Of a stretch of DNA of 6,976 nucleotides, positions 1 through 6,104 are shown piece by piece. Under the pieces are notes generated by a model, which had not been told where the DNA came from, ran no database searches, and saw nothing but the letters and a program-made list of their open reading frames with translations. This stretch comes from Caulobacteraceae bacterium (GTDB lineage Bacteria; Pseudomonadota; Alphaproteobacteria; Caulobacterales; Caulobacteraceae): contig SDZP01000184.1 of NCBI GenBank assembly GCA_004144935.1, forward strand, positions 1 to 6,976, read 5' to 3'. Both the position numbers and the translations under genes were made by a program. Position 1 is the stretch's first letter. Each line of letters starts with the position of its first letter.

Positions 1-807
1 ATGCACCAATCGCTCGACGAAAAACTCCAGATGCCCCCGAGGGTTGGCGGGCAACGGCCAGGTATCGACCTTCTGGGCAATAGCCTTGAACGCCAGTGCG
101 CACTTCGAACGAGGGAACGCTTCGTAGACCGCACGCTGCTTTTGCACGGCCTTGCGCACACACTCGTCATAGGGAACTGCGCCGACGTATTGTAACGCCA
201 CATCGAGGAAACGATCCGTGACCTTGGTCAACTTGGCGAACAGGTTGCGCCCTTCCTGCGGGCTCTGGGCCATGTTGGCCAGCACGCGGAAGCGGTTCAT
301 GCCGTAGTCACGGTTAAGCAGTTTGATCAGGGCGTAGGCATCGGTGATCGAGGTGGGTTCGTCGCACACCACCAGCAGGACTTCTTGCGCTGCGCGTACA
401 AAGCTGACCACCGACTCGCCGATCCCGGCGGCGGTGTCGATCACCAGCACGTCGAGGTTGTCGCCGATATCGCTGAAGGCCTGGATCAGGCCGGCGTGCT
501 GCGCCGGGCTCAGGTGCACCATGCTCTGGGTGCCGGAGGCCGCCGGCACCACGCGAATGCCGCCAGGGCCCTGCAACATCACGTCACGCAGTTCGCAGCG
601 GCCTTCGATCACGTCGGCCAGGGTGCGCTTGGGGGTCAGGCCCAGCAATACGTCGACGTTGGCCAGGCCAAGGTCGGCGTCCAGCAACATGACCCGGCGG
701 CCGAGCTCGGCCAACGCCAGGGACAAGTTCACTGACACATTAGTCTTGCCGACGCCACCTTTGCCGCCGGTCACCGCGATCACCTGTACGGGATGCATGC
801 TGCCCAT
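1..807 (-). CDS. fleN: FleN, MinD/ParA-type flagellar number regulator (3' end off the window)
   Basis: FleN (FlhG) is a cytoplasmic P-loop ATPase that restrains the flagellar master activator FleQ and, with FlhF, sets flagellar number in polar flagellates. Visible in the 269 residues present: a deviant Walker A motif GGKGGVGKT at residues 14-22, the switch region LLDADLGLANVD at 41-52, DTAAGIG at 124-130, and the C-terminal stretch LPANPRGHLEFFVERL, which matches pseudomonad FleN as I recall it. The family is about 275-280 residues long, so only around ten residues are lost at the window edge. The start is the ATG at 807, because an in-frame TAA lies 12 bases upstream (817-819) and leaves no earlier start. 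A weak AAGG ribosome site (820-823) is rather far away. The gene lies 118 bases downstream of flhF on the same strand, as in Pseudomonas. AT content at third codon positions is higher than in the genes from 1700 onward. Identification is very secure. Confidence 0.96.
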   Translation of the reverse strand, partial: MGSMHPVQVIAVTGGKGGVGKTNVSVNLSLALAELGRRVMLLDADLGLANVDVLLGLTPKRTLADVIEGRCELRDVMLQGPGGIRVVPAASGTQSMVHLSPAQHAGLIQAFSDIGDNLDVLVIDTAAGIGESVVSFVRAAQEVLLVVCDEPTSITDAYALIKLLNRDYGMNRFRVLANMAQSPQEGRNLFAKLTKVTDRFLDVALQYVGAVPYDECVRKAVQKQRAVYEAFPRSKCALAFKAIAQKVDTWPLPANPRGHLEFFVERLVH

Positions 808-833
808 GTTCGTTCTTTACCTTGTCTAGACCG

Positions 834-881
834 AGGCCACACCAGTGGCTGCCAGTTCGATTGCTCGAGTAATTCCTGGCA
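834..881 (-). promoter_or_regulatory. Inverted repeats in the flhF-fleN intergenic leader
   Basis: The 118 bases between the flhF stop and the fleN start contain two adjacent inverted repeats. GCCAC (836-840) and GTGGC (845-849) flank a 4-base loop. TGCCAG (850-855) and CTGGCA (876-881) enclose a near-palindrome, ATTGCTCGAGTAAT (860-873), in which 12 of 14 positions are symmetric. In a flhF-fleN transcript these would fold just upstream of the fleN ribosome site. No run of T follows either stem, so a rho-independent terminator is unlikely. They may be an operator, an mRNA stabilising structure, or chance. Confidence 0.35.
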
Positions 882-925
882 ACCCTACGATGCAGGAAGA
901 TTGTGCTTGCCTAACGTTCTTCACC

Positions 926-2182
926 TCAGCCAACTCGCTTGTCGGGGCTGTGGTAGAGACCCGCGAACATATCGGCCATGGCCTCTTCGCTGGGCTCTTC
1001 TTGCATTTGCACGCTCACTGCGCGGCTGACCAACTGGTGCCGGCGCGGCAAATGCAAGTCGTCGGGAATGCGCGGCCCATCGGTAAGATAGGCAATCGGC
1101 AGTTCCTGACTGATGGCCAGGCTCAGCACTTCGCCGAGACAGGCCGTTTCGTCCAGTTTGGTCAGGATGCACCCGGCCAGACCGCAACGCTTGTAGCTAT
1201 GGTACGCGGCGCTGAGCACCTGCTTCTGGCTGGTAGTAGCCAGCACCAGGTAGTTGCGCGCATTGATGCCGCGTCCGGCCAGGCTTTCGAGCTGCATGCG
1301 CAGGGCCGGATCGCTGGCTTGCAGGCCCGCGGTGTCGATCAACACCACACGCTTGCGCAGCAAGGGTTCCAGCGCCTGTACCAATGACTGGCCCGGATCG
1401 ACCTGAGTCACCGATACATTGAGAATGCGGCCCAGGGTCTTGAGTTGTTCCTGGGCACCGATGCGAAAGCTGTCCATGCTCACCAGGGCCACGCTCTGGG
1501 AACCGTACTTGAGCACATAGCGAGCTGCCAGCTTGGCCAGGGTGGTGGTCTTGCCCATGCCGGCCGGGCCGACCATGGCAATCACGCCACCTTCTTCGAG
1601 CGGTTCCACTTCAGGTGTACGGATCATACGCGCCAAGTGCGCCAGCAGCATCCGCCATGCCTGCCGAGGTTCGTTGATTTCGCTGGTCAGGCTGAGCGAG
1701 ACCCGGCGGACCGGGTTGAACAGGCCGCGCGGAACGCCGCCGGACATCATCGCCTGCCGCACCGCCGGCCGGGCGGAGGCGGCGACGCGGGGTTCGGCAT
1801 AGGTGGGCGGGGCCGGCGGCTCGGCGGGCGGCATCACGCGGGCGTGGATCGCCGCCTGGGCGTCCGGGGCCGGCGAGGCGTCGGCGCTGGCCAGCTGGAC
1901 GACAGGCGGGCCGGACGGCGAGCGGCCGGGCGCGCCGGCCAGCTCGAGGGCCGGACCGGCGGCGGCGATGGGGGTGTCGTCGAAGCGGCTGGTGCGGATC
2001 GGCGCGTCCGGATCGTCCGGCACCCGGCCGGTCCCGGCGAAGGCGCTGGTGAAGTCGGCGTCCTTCATCAGGCTGGTGTCGGAAAGGCCGTCGGAGCCGG
2101 CGCCGGTGACCGAAACAGCCGACACGGCCGCTACCGCTGCGGCGGTCAGGCTGGTCAAGGCGATCCCGGCGACGAGCCGCAT
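926..2182 (-). CDS. flhF: Chimeric ORF: unknown secreted-type N-terminus joined in frame to the FlhF GTPase (NG) domain
   Basis: This 418-residue ORF has two unrelated parts. Residues about 165-418 are the NG domain of FlhF, the SRP-type GTPase that places and counts polar flagella. Visible motifs are EPRQAWRMLLAHLARMI (N subdomain), P-loop GPAGMGKTTT at 205-214, DSFRIGAQEQL from 237, DTAGL at 283-287, TKLDE at 341-345 and GPRIPDDL near 369. The C-terminal stretch EEPSEEAMADMFAGLYHSP is pseudomonad-like. Complete FlhF is about 430-440 residues, so the basic N-terminal domain and linker (about 180 residues) are absent. Residues 1 to about 163 are an Ala/Pro-rich sequence with a signal peptide that belongs to no FlhF I know. 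Start at 2182 is preferred because a GGGGG ribosome site lies 5 bases upstream and a signal peptide follows at once; an ATG at 2275 would add 31 unlikely residues. The ORF is probably an assembly chimera, so a working fusion should not be assumed. Confidence 0.85.
   Translation of the reverse strand: MRLVAGIALTSLTAAAVAAVSAVSVTGAGSDGLSDTSLMKDADFTSAFAGTGRVPDDPDAPIRTSRFDDTPIAAAGPALELAGAPGRSPSGPPVVQLASADASPAPDAQAAIHARVMPPAEPPAPPTYAEPRVAASARPAVRQAMMSGGVPRGLFNPVRRVSLSLTSEINEPRQAWRMLLAHLARMIRTPEVEPLEEGGVIAMVGPAGMGKTTTLAKLAARYVLKYGSQSVALVSMDSFRIGAQEQLKTLGRILNVSVTQVDPGQSLVQALEPLLRKRVVLIDTAGLQASDPALRMQLESLAGRGINARNYLVLATTSQKQVLSAAYHSYKRCGLAGCILTKLDETACLGEVLSLAISQELPIAYLTDGPRIPDDLHLPRRHQLVSRAVSVQMQEEPSEEAMADMFAGLYHSPDKRVG
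1682..1708. other. Junction between Pseudomonas-like and Caulobacteraceae-like DNA
   Basis: On the low-coordinate side, the translation aligns by eye with pseudomonad FlhF from about the LTSEINEPRQAW segment (codons starting at 1690). On the other side, the residues (GLFNPVRRVSLS) do not resemble FlhF, and base composition and codon choice change to very high GC. No inverted repeat, target duplication, tRNA, integrase or transposase was seen at the junction. The exact crossover cannot be fixed within about 15 bases, which leaves room for a short shared sequence at the join. Confidence 0.8.
1691..2182 (-). other. N-terminal fragment of an unrecognised alphaproteobacterial exported protein
   Basis: This is the non-FlhF part of the chimeric ORF, about 163 residues. 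It opens with MRLVAG and a hydrophobic Ala/Val/Leu stretch to about residue 26, followed by small residues that could be cut by signal peptidase (around SVTGAG), so export to the periplasm is likely. The rest is low in predicted structure and rich in Ala, Pro and Asp, with a PPAEPPAPP tract near residues 118-126. There are no cysteines and no motif I recognise. Codon use is strongly GC-ending, like the genes downstream of it on the map and unlike the flhF part. The original C-terminus is missing because the sequence switches to flhF near 1690-1706. Function unknown. Confidence 0.6.
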
Positions 2183-2306
2183 CAAAGCCCCCGAATACTT
2201 CCCCTGAAGGAAAGTTAACGGGAAGCCGGGCGGGCGCAAGCCCAGTCGCGGGGCAGGCGAGCCCGCCGGTATCACTTTTGGTGTCGCTGCCCGGGAGAGT
2301 GGCGGA
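2183..2306. other. Intergenic stretch, no clear feature
   Basis: These 124 bases lie between the stop of the small ORF and the start of the exported-protein fragment, both on the minus strand. They should hold the promoter or leader of the latter gene, but I recognise no promoter match. A GGCGGGC / GCCCGCC pair (2229-2235 and 2261-2267) is separated by 25 bases and lacks a T run. In DNA of this GC content it may be chance. Confidence 0.4.
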
Positions 2307-2453
2307 TCAGTGCGCCGGCGGGCGCCTGGGGACGGGCTTGTCGTCTTCCCTGGGCGGCGGCGTCTTGGCGAACTTCTGGCCGTGCTGCGGCTGGGCCGCG
2401 GGGCGGACGGCGTCGTGCAGGGAGGGGTCCTGGTGCTGGAAATCAGAGGTCAT
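2307..2453 (-). CDS. Small 48-residue protein, unknown function
   Basis: A short ORF beginning MTSDFQHQDPSLHD and ending PRRPPAH. It is hydrophilic, rich in Pro, Gln, His, Asp and Lys, with no cysteine, no membrane segment and no signal peptide, so it is probably soluble or disordered. The best support is its start: ATG at 2453 has a GGAG ribosome site (2461-2464) seven bases upstream, and it lies only 16 bases after the stop of the transglutaminase-like gene on the same strand, so it would be the second gene of that operon. No homologue is recognised. It could be a conserved small partner or a non-functional ORF. Codon bias cannot be judged safely at this length. Confidence 0.55.
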   Translation of the reverse strand: MTSDFQHQDPSLHDAVRPAAQPQHGQKFAKTPPPREDDKPVPRRPPAH

Positions 2454-2460
2454 GACGCGA

Positions 2461-2464
2461 CTCC
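2461..2464 (-). promoter_or_regulatory. Ribosome binding site GGAG for the small ORF
   Basis: GGAG on the minus strand, seven bases before the ATG at 2453 and just beyond the stop codon of the transglutaminase-like gene. It is the cleanest Shine-Dalgarno match in this part of the window and is the main reason to accept the 48-residue ORF. Confidence 0.6.
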
Positions 2465-2469
2465 AATAT

Positions 2470-3327
2470 TCAGGCGGCCGTGGCGAGATCCTCGGCGGCT
2501 GAGACCGTAACTTTCACGCTGAGGTCGTGTTCCCCCGGATCGCCGATCAGGGTTCCGCTGACCGGCGCCGCCTCGCGCGGCGTGCGGCTGACGGCGACGG
2601 GGATGAGGTCGGGGGACTCGGCCAGGCCGTTGGTGGGGTCGAACTCGGTCCAGCCAAGATCCGGGAGGAAGACCTCGCACCAGGCATGGGTGGCCCCGGC
2701 CCCGCGCAGGGTGGCGGCGGGGCTGTGCAGGTAGCCGGTCACGAAGCGGGCGGCGTAGCCGACGCGGCGCAGGGCCTCGACCATCAGCCAGGCGAAGTCG
2801 CGGCAGGTGCCGCCGCGCAAGGCCAGGGTCTGGGCCGGCGTCTGCACGCCCTCCTCGTAGCGGGCCTTGTAGGCGAAGGTGTCGATCGTCCGGGTCATGC
2901 GCAGCAGGAAGTCCAGCGCCGCCTCGCCGGGCTCGGCCATCTGCTCCTTCAGCCAGGCGGTGACGATGGGATCGTCCTCGCTGTCCGGCGCCATGAAGGG
3001 GGCCAGGGCCGCGCGGTCGTCCCGGCTGTAGACGATCGGCATGGCGGTGTGGGGATTGTCCGGCTGGAACGGCAGCAGGGGCGCGGGGAAGCGCTCGATG
3101 ACCAACTGGCTGACGATGACCAGCTCGGTCGCCTCGCCCTTGGGGGTGAACCAGCAGACGCAGTTGCTGTAGGCGTCGTAGGTCCAGCGGATCGGACCGG
3201 GCGGACCGACCGCCAGCGACGCCTTCTCGACCTTCAGGCCATGGCTGTCGCGGGGCCGCAGCAGAAGGCGCTGCGGTCCGAACGCCACCGGCTTTTCATA
3301 CCGGTAGCGGGTTTCATGCTGGATCAT
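2470..3327 (-). CDS. Transglutaminase-like cysteine protease family protein
   Basis: A 285-residue protein of the bacterial transglutaminase-like superfamily (papain-like fold). Residues 1-80 form the N-terminal beta domain usual in this group (opening MIQHETRYRYEKPVAFGPQR). The transglutaminase core follows, with a complete catalytic triad: Cys175 in GGTCRDFAW, His214 in THAWCEVF and Asp230 in FDPTNG. Relatives are mostly thought to be proteases or amide hydrolases rather than cross-linking enzymes, and the substrate here is unknown. No signal peptide is seen, so it is probably cytoplasmic. The start at 3327 was chosen because it places the conserved HETRYRY strand next to Met1. TTG at 3330 or GTG at 3339 are alternatives, and none has a strong ribosome site. 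A longer frame reaching 3570 is rejected because it would cover the divergent gene's start. The gene is divergent from the repair operon and followed 16 bases later by the small ORF. Confidence 0.9.
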   Translation of the reverse strand: MIQHETRYRYEKPVAFGPQRLLLRPRDSHGLKVEKASLAVGPPGPIRWTYDAYSNCVCWFTPKGEATELVIVSQLVIERFPAPLLPFQPDNPHTAMPIVYSRDDRAALAPFMAPDSEDDPIVTAWLKEQMAEPGEAALDFLLRMTRTIDTFAYKARYEEGVQTPAQTLALRGGTCRDFAWLMVEALRRVGYAARFVTGYLHSPAATLRGAGATHAWCEVFLPDLGWTEFDPTNGLAESPDLIPVAVSRTPREAAPVSGTLIGDPGEHDLSVKVTVSAAEDLATAA

Positions 3328-3345
3328 CAATCGGGTCACGGGGGC

Positions 3346-3381
3346 GGAACCACGCGCGAAGCCTTTGGTTCCAAAGCCTTT
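3346..3381. promoter_or_regulatory. Inverted and direct repeats in the divergent promoter region
   Basis: Between the transglutaminase-like and radical SAM genes, GGAACC (3346-3351) and GGTTCC (3367-3372) form an inverted pair. CTTTGG and CCAAAG (3363-3376) are symmetric around TT, and AAGCCTTT occurs twice (3359-3366 and 3374-3381) at a 15-base step. Part of this, GAACCACGCGCGAAG (3347-3361), differs by one base from the spaced GAAC repeat bound by alphaproteobacterial LexA. These could be operator elements for either divergent gene; the evidence is pattern only. Confidence 0.35.
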
Positions 3382-3401
3382 TTGTGACAGGGGCGTGGAC
3401 A

Positions 3402-3416
3402 GAACGAAAACAGAAC
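3402..3416 (+). promoter_or_regulatory. LexA (SOS) operator, GAAC-N7-GAAC
   Basis: The sequence GAACGAAAACAGAAC is an exact match to the alphaproteobacterial LexA box, GTTC-N7-GTTC read on the other strand. That box is established in Caulobacter, Rhodobacter and rhizobia. It ends 14 bases before the ATG of the radical SAM gene, where a bound repressor would cover the start of transcription. With eight fixed bases, a chance match in a 103-base intergenic region is very unlikely. It implies that the radical SAM and UdgX-fusion genes are induced by DNA damage. Whether it also affects the divergent transglutaminase-like gene (start 75 bases away) is open. Confidence 0.8.
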
Positions 3417-3430
3417 AATAGAGTGGCCCC

Positions 3431-4651
3431 ATGGCCGTGCTCGATCTGAAGCGTAAACTCTCCATCCTCTCCGACGCGGCGAAATACGACGCCTCCTGCG
3501 CCTCCTCCGGATCCACCAAACGGGACTCGGTAGGCGGCAAGGGGGTGGGCTCCACCGAGGGCATGGGCATCTGCCATGCCTATGCGCCGGATGGGCGATG
3601 CATCAGCCTGCTGAAAATCCTGCTGACCAACTTCTGCATCTACGACTGCGCCTACTGCATCAACCGGGTGAGCTCGAACGTGGCCCGTGCGCGGTTCACG
3701 GTGCAGGAGGTGGTCGACCTGACGCTGGGTTTCTACAAGCGCAACTACATCGAGGGTTTGTTCCTGTCCTCGGGGATCATCAAGTCCGGCGAATATACGC
3801 TGGAGGAGATGGTGCGGGTGGCGAAGTCCCTGCGGCTCGACCACGATTTCCGGGGCTACATCCATCTGAAGCTGATCCCGGAGGCCTCGCCGGCCCTGGT
3901 GCTGGAGGCCGGGCTCTATGCCGACCGGGTGTCGATCAACATCGAGTTGCCCAGCGACGCCAGCCTGACCAACCTGGCGCCCCAGAAGGACGTGCGGGTG
4001 ATCAAGAAGGCGATGGGCGGGGTCAAGCTGGCCATCGACGAGGGCAAGGAGAAGGGCCGCAAGACCCGGCCGCCGAGGTTCGCGCCGGGCGGGCAGTCGA
4101 CGCAGCTGATCATCGGGGCGGACGCCTGCAGCGACGGCGAGATCCTGGGCCGCAGCGCCCGGCTCTACGGCGGCTATGGCCTGAAGCGGGTCTATTACTC
4201 GGCCTTCAGCCCGATCCCCGACGCCTCGCGCAGCCTGCCGCTGGAGCGGCCGCCGCTTCTGCGCGAGCACCGGCTGTACCAGGCCGACTGGCTGATGCGG
4301 TTCTACGGCTTCGAGCGGAACGAGATCGTCGCCGATGAGGGCAACCTCGACCTGGCCATCGATCCCAAGCTGGCCTGGGCGCTGGCGCACCGGGAGGCGT
4401 TTCCGGTGGATGTGAACACCGCCGACCGCGAGGCGTTGCTGCGTACGCCGGGGCTGGGGGTGAAGACGGTGGACCGGATGATCGCCCTGCGCCGCCAGAA
4501 ACGGCTGCGGCTGGAGGATGTGAAGCGGCTGGCGCGGGGCGTGGAAAAGGTGAAGCCGTTCATCGTGGCGGCGGACTGGACGCCGGGTTCGCTGACCGAC
4601 CGGTTGAACCTGCGGGCGCAGGTGGCGCCGGAACAGCCGAGGCTGCTGTGA
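3431..4651 (+). CDS. Putative DNA modification/repair radical SAM protein (UDG-linked)
   Basis: A 406-residue enzyme of the radical SAM group that is habitually encoded beside UdgX-type uracil-DNA proteins (the family called putative DNA modification/repair radical SAM protein, TIGR03916 as I recall it). The [4Fe-4S]/SAM motif CIYDCAYC is at residues 69-76 (C-x3-C-x2-C). Other landmarks are FLSSGI at 111-116, HLKLIPEAS at 145-153 and SINIELPSD at 168-176. A C-terminal helix-hairpin-helix DNA-binding unit (VDVNTADREALLRTPGLGVKT, about 326-346, then a second helix pair to about 378) supports action on DNA. The reaction it catalyses is not known. ATG 3431 is the only sensible start, with a weak GAGTGG site before it. 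Its stop overlaps the next gene's GTG by four bases, and a LexA box lies immediately upstream. Length and motifs look intact. Confidence 0.93.
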   Translation: MAVLDLKRKLSILSDAAKYDASCASSGSTKRDSVGGKGVGSTEGMGICHAYAPDGRCISLLKILLTNFCIYDCAYCINRVSSNVARARFTVQEVVDLTLGFYKRNYIEGLFLSSGIIKSGEYTLEEMVRVAKSLRLDHDFRGYIHLKLIPEASPALVLEAGLYADRVSINIELPSDASLTNLAPQKDVRVIKKAMGGVKLAIDEGKEKGRKTRPPRFAPGGQSTQLIIGADACSDGEILGRSARLYGGYGLKRVYYSAFSPIPDASRSLPLERPPLLREHRLYQADWLMRFYGFERNEIVADEGNLDLAIDPKLAWALAHREAFPVDVNTADREALLRTPGLGVKTVDRMIALRRQKRLRLEDVKRLARGVEKVKPFIVAADWTPGSLTDRLNLRAQVAPEQPRLL

Positions 4652-6090
4652 GGCAGGTCCGGCTGGCGGGGCAGACCGATTTCGAGGGCTGGCGGCAGGC
4701 GGCGCGGTCCCTGCGTCTGCAGGGGGTGGAGCCGAACCATGTGGTCTGGACGGTGGCCGGGGAGGGCGACATGTTCGCCGAGCCGGTCGGCGGGGCGGAG
4801 GAGAGAGAGCTGGTCGCCGCGCCGGCCTTCCGTACGCCGCGGGCCTTCGTCGATCTGGCGCAGGACGTCATCTGCCATCGCGACGCCGAGCGCTTCGACC
4901 TGCTGTACCGGCTGCTCTGGCGTCTGCAGGAGGCGCCGAACCTGATGCTGGACATTACCGACCCGGACGTCGCCCGGGCCCGGGAGATGGCCAAGAACGT
5001 CTCCCGCGCCAGCCACAAGATGAAGGCCTTCGTCCGCTTCCGGCGGCTGGAGGGGACCGAGCCGCAGGCCTATGCGGCCTGGTTCGAGCCGGCCCATTAC
5101 GTGGTCGAGCGCACCTCCGGCTTTTTCGTGCGGCGATTCACGGGGATGGTGTTCTCGATCCTGACGCCGGACCTGTGTTGCCACTGGGACGGGGAGGAGC
5201 TCAGCTTCACGCCCGGCGTGTCGCGCGACCAGGCGCCCAGCGACGACGTGCTGGAGGACTATTGGCGCACCTACTACGCCTCGATCTTCAATCCGGCGCG
5301 GCTGAAGGTGAAGGCCATGCAGGCCGAGATGCCCAAGCGCTACTGGCGCAACCTTCCGGAGGCCAGGCTCATTCCCGACCTGATCGCCAACGCCGGGACA
5401 AGGACCGCCGAGATGGTCGCCGCCGCGCCGACAAGACCCGCCCGCCACGCCGCCAAGGCGGTTCGCGCCGATGTGGCCGAGCTTGTTTCGGGCGAGGGCC
5501 AGCCGATGTCGCTGGAGGAGCTGGCGGCTGGGGTGGACGGATGCCGCCGCTGCGACCTGTGGAAGGACGCGACGCAGGGCGTGCCGGGCGAGGGCTCGCT
5601 GAACGCCAGACTGATGTTCGTCGGCGAGCAGCCGGGGGACCAGGAAGACCTGGCGGGCCGGCCGTTCGTCGGGCCGGCCGGCCAGGTGTTCAACCAGGCG
5701 CTGGCGGCGGCCGGGGTGCCGCGCGAGGAGACCTATGTCACCAACGCGGTAAAGCATTTCAAGCACGAGCTGCGCGGCAAGCGGCGGATCCACAAGACGC
5801 CGGTGACGCCCGAGATCGTCGCCTGCCGCTGGTGGCTGGAGGGCGAGCGGCGGCTGATCCGGCCGCGGGTGATCGTGGCGCTGGGGGCGACAGCGGCGCT
5901 GTCGGTGTTCGGCAAGGCGACGCCGATCAAGGCCAATCGCGGGCGGGCGATCCAGCTGCCGGACCAGGCGCAGGGGGTGGTGACCTATCACCCGTCGTTC
6001 CTGCTGCGCGTGCCGGACGCGAAGGCCAAGGCAGAGGGGTTTGCGGCGCTGGTGGAGGATCTGGCGCTGGCTTGGAAGTTGGCGGCCTGA
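4648..6090 (+). CDS. udgX: DUF4130 domain fused to UdgX-family uracil-DNA binding protein
   Basis: A 480-residue two-domain protein. Residues 1 to about 250 match the DUF4130 / TIGR03915 type found beside the radical SAM enzyme (FDLLYRLLWRLQ, RASHKMKAFVRFRR, TPDLCCHWDGEELSF, YWRTYYASIFNPARLK); its role is unknown. An Ala/Arg-rich linker (about 255-285) leads to the UdgX domain (about 286-480): Cys299 and Cys302 (CRRC), GEQPGD at 326-331, NAVKH at 366-370, the diagnostic KRRIH loop at 378-382, Cys393 and HPS at 448-450. UdgX removes uracil and stays covalently attached to the abasic site through the KRRIH histidine, here His382. The fourth cluster ligand of family-4 glycosylases (Cys in NxVKC) is His370 here. 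Start is GTG 4648, overlapping the radical SAM stop (GTGA), with GAGG at 4639-4642 five bases before it, so translation is coupled. All key UdgX motifs are present. Confidence 0.93.
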   Translation: MRQVRLAGQTDFEGWRQAARSLRLQGVEPNHVVWTVAGEGDMFAEPVGGAEERELVAAPAFRTPRAFVDLAQDVICHRDAERFDLLYRLLWRLQEAPNLMLDITDPDVARAREMAKNVSRASHKMKAFVRFRRLEGTEPQAYAAWFEPAHYVVERTSGFFVRRFTGMVFSILTPDLCCHWDGEELSFTPGVSRDQAPSDDVLEDYWRTYYASIFNPARLKVKAMQAEMPKRYWRNLPEARLIPDLIANAGTRTAEMVAAAPTRPARHAAKAVRADVAELVSGEGQPMSLEELAAGVDGCRRCDLWKDATQGVPGEGSLNARLMFVGEQPGDQEDLAGRPFVGPAGQVFNQALAAAGVPREETYVTNAVKHFKHELRGKRRIHKTPVTPEIVACRWWLEGERRLIRPRVIVALGATAALSVFGKATPIKANRGRAIQLPDQAQGVVTYHPSFLLRVPDAKAKAEGFAALVEDLALAWKLAA

Positions 6091-6104
6091 CGTTAGAGTG
6101 GGGC

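Noticed and set aside
1..50. Possible frameshift at the C-terminus of FleN
   Set aside because: Recounting the run of five G on the minus strand keeps PANPRGHLEFFVERLVH in frame, so the gene is simply cut by the window edge.
344..829. Plus-strand open frames opposite fleN
   Set aside because: Antisense shadows; the minus-strand frame encodes an unmistakable FleN.
1650..1750. Insertion sequence or phage attachment site at the flhF junction
   Set aside because: No terminal repeats, target duplication, tRNA or recombinase sequence is visible, and genes on both sides are ordinary chromosomal genes of different lineages.
2229..2267. GGCGGGC / GCCCGCC pair as a terminator
   Set aside because: The loop is 25 bases and there is no T run; such pairs arise easily at this GC content.
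2183..2275. Start of the chimeric ORF at 2275
   Set aside because: The added 31 residues precede a clear signal peptide and a good ribosome site at the 2182 start, so they are unlikely to be translated.
2527..3387. Long plus-strand open frame opposite the transglutaminase-like gene
   Set aside because: A shadow frame of a GC-rich gene: Gly/Arg/Gln-rich low-complexity translation, with the real catalytic motifs on the other strand.
3328..3570. An N-terminal extension of the transglutaminase-like frame up to 3570
   Set aside because: It would cover the LexA box and the first 140 bases of the well-supported divergent radical SAM gene, and its residues (Ser/Pro-rich) do not belong to the family.
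4303..5991. Long minus-strand open frame opposite the radical SAM and UdgX genes
   Set aside because: Arg/Pro/His-rich translation with no domain, antisense to two genes with clear motifs; expected in high-GC DNA.
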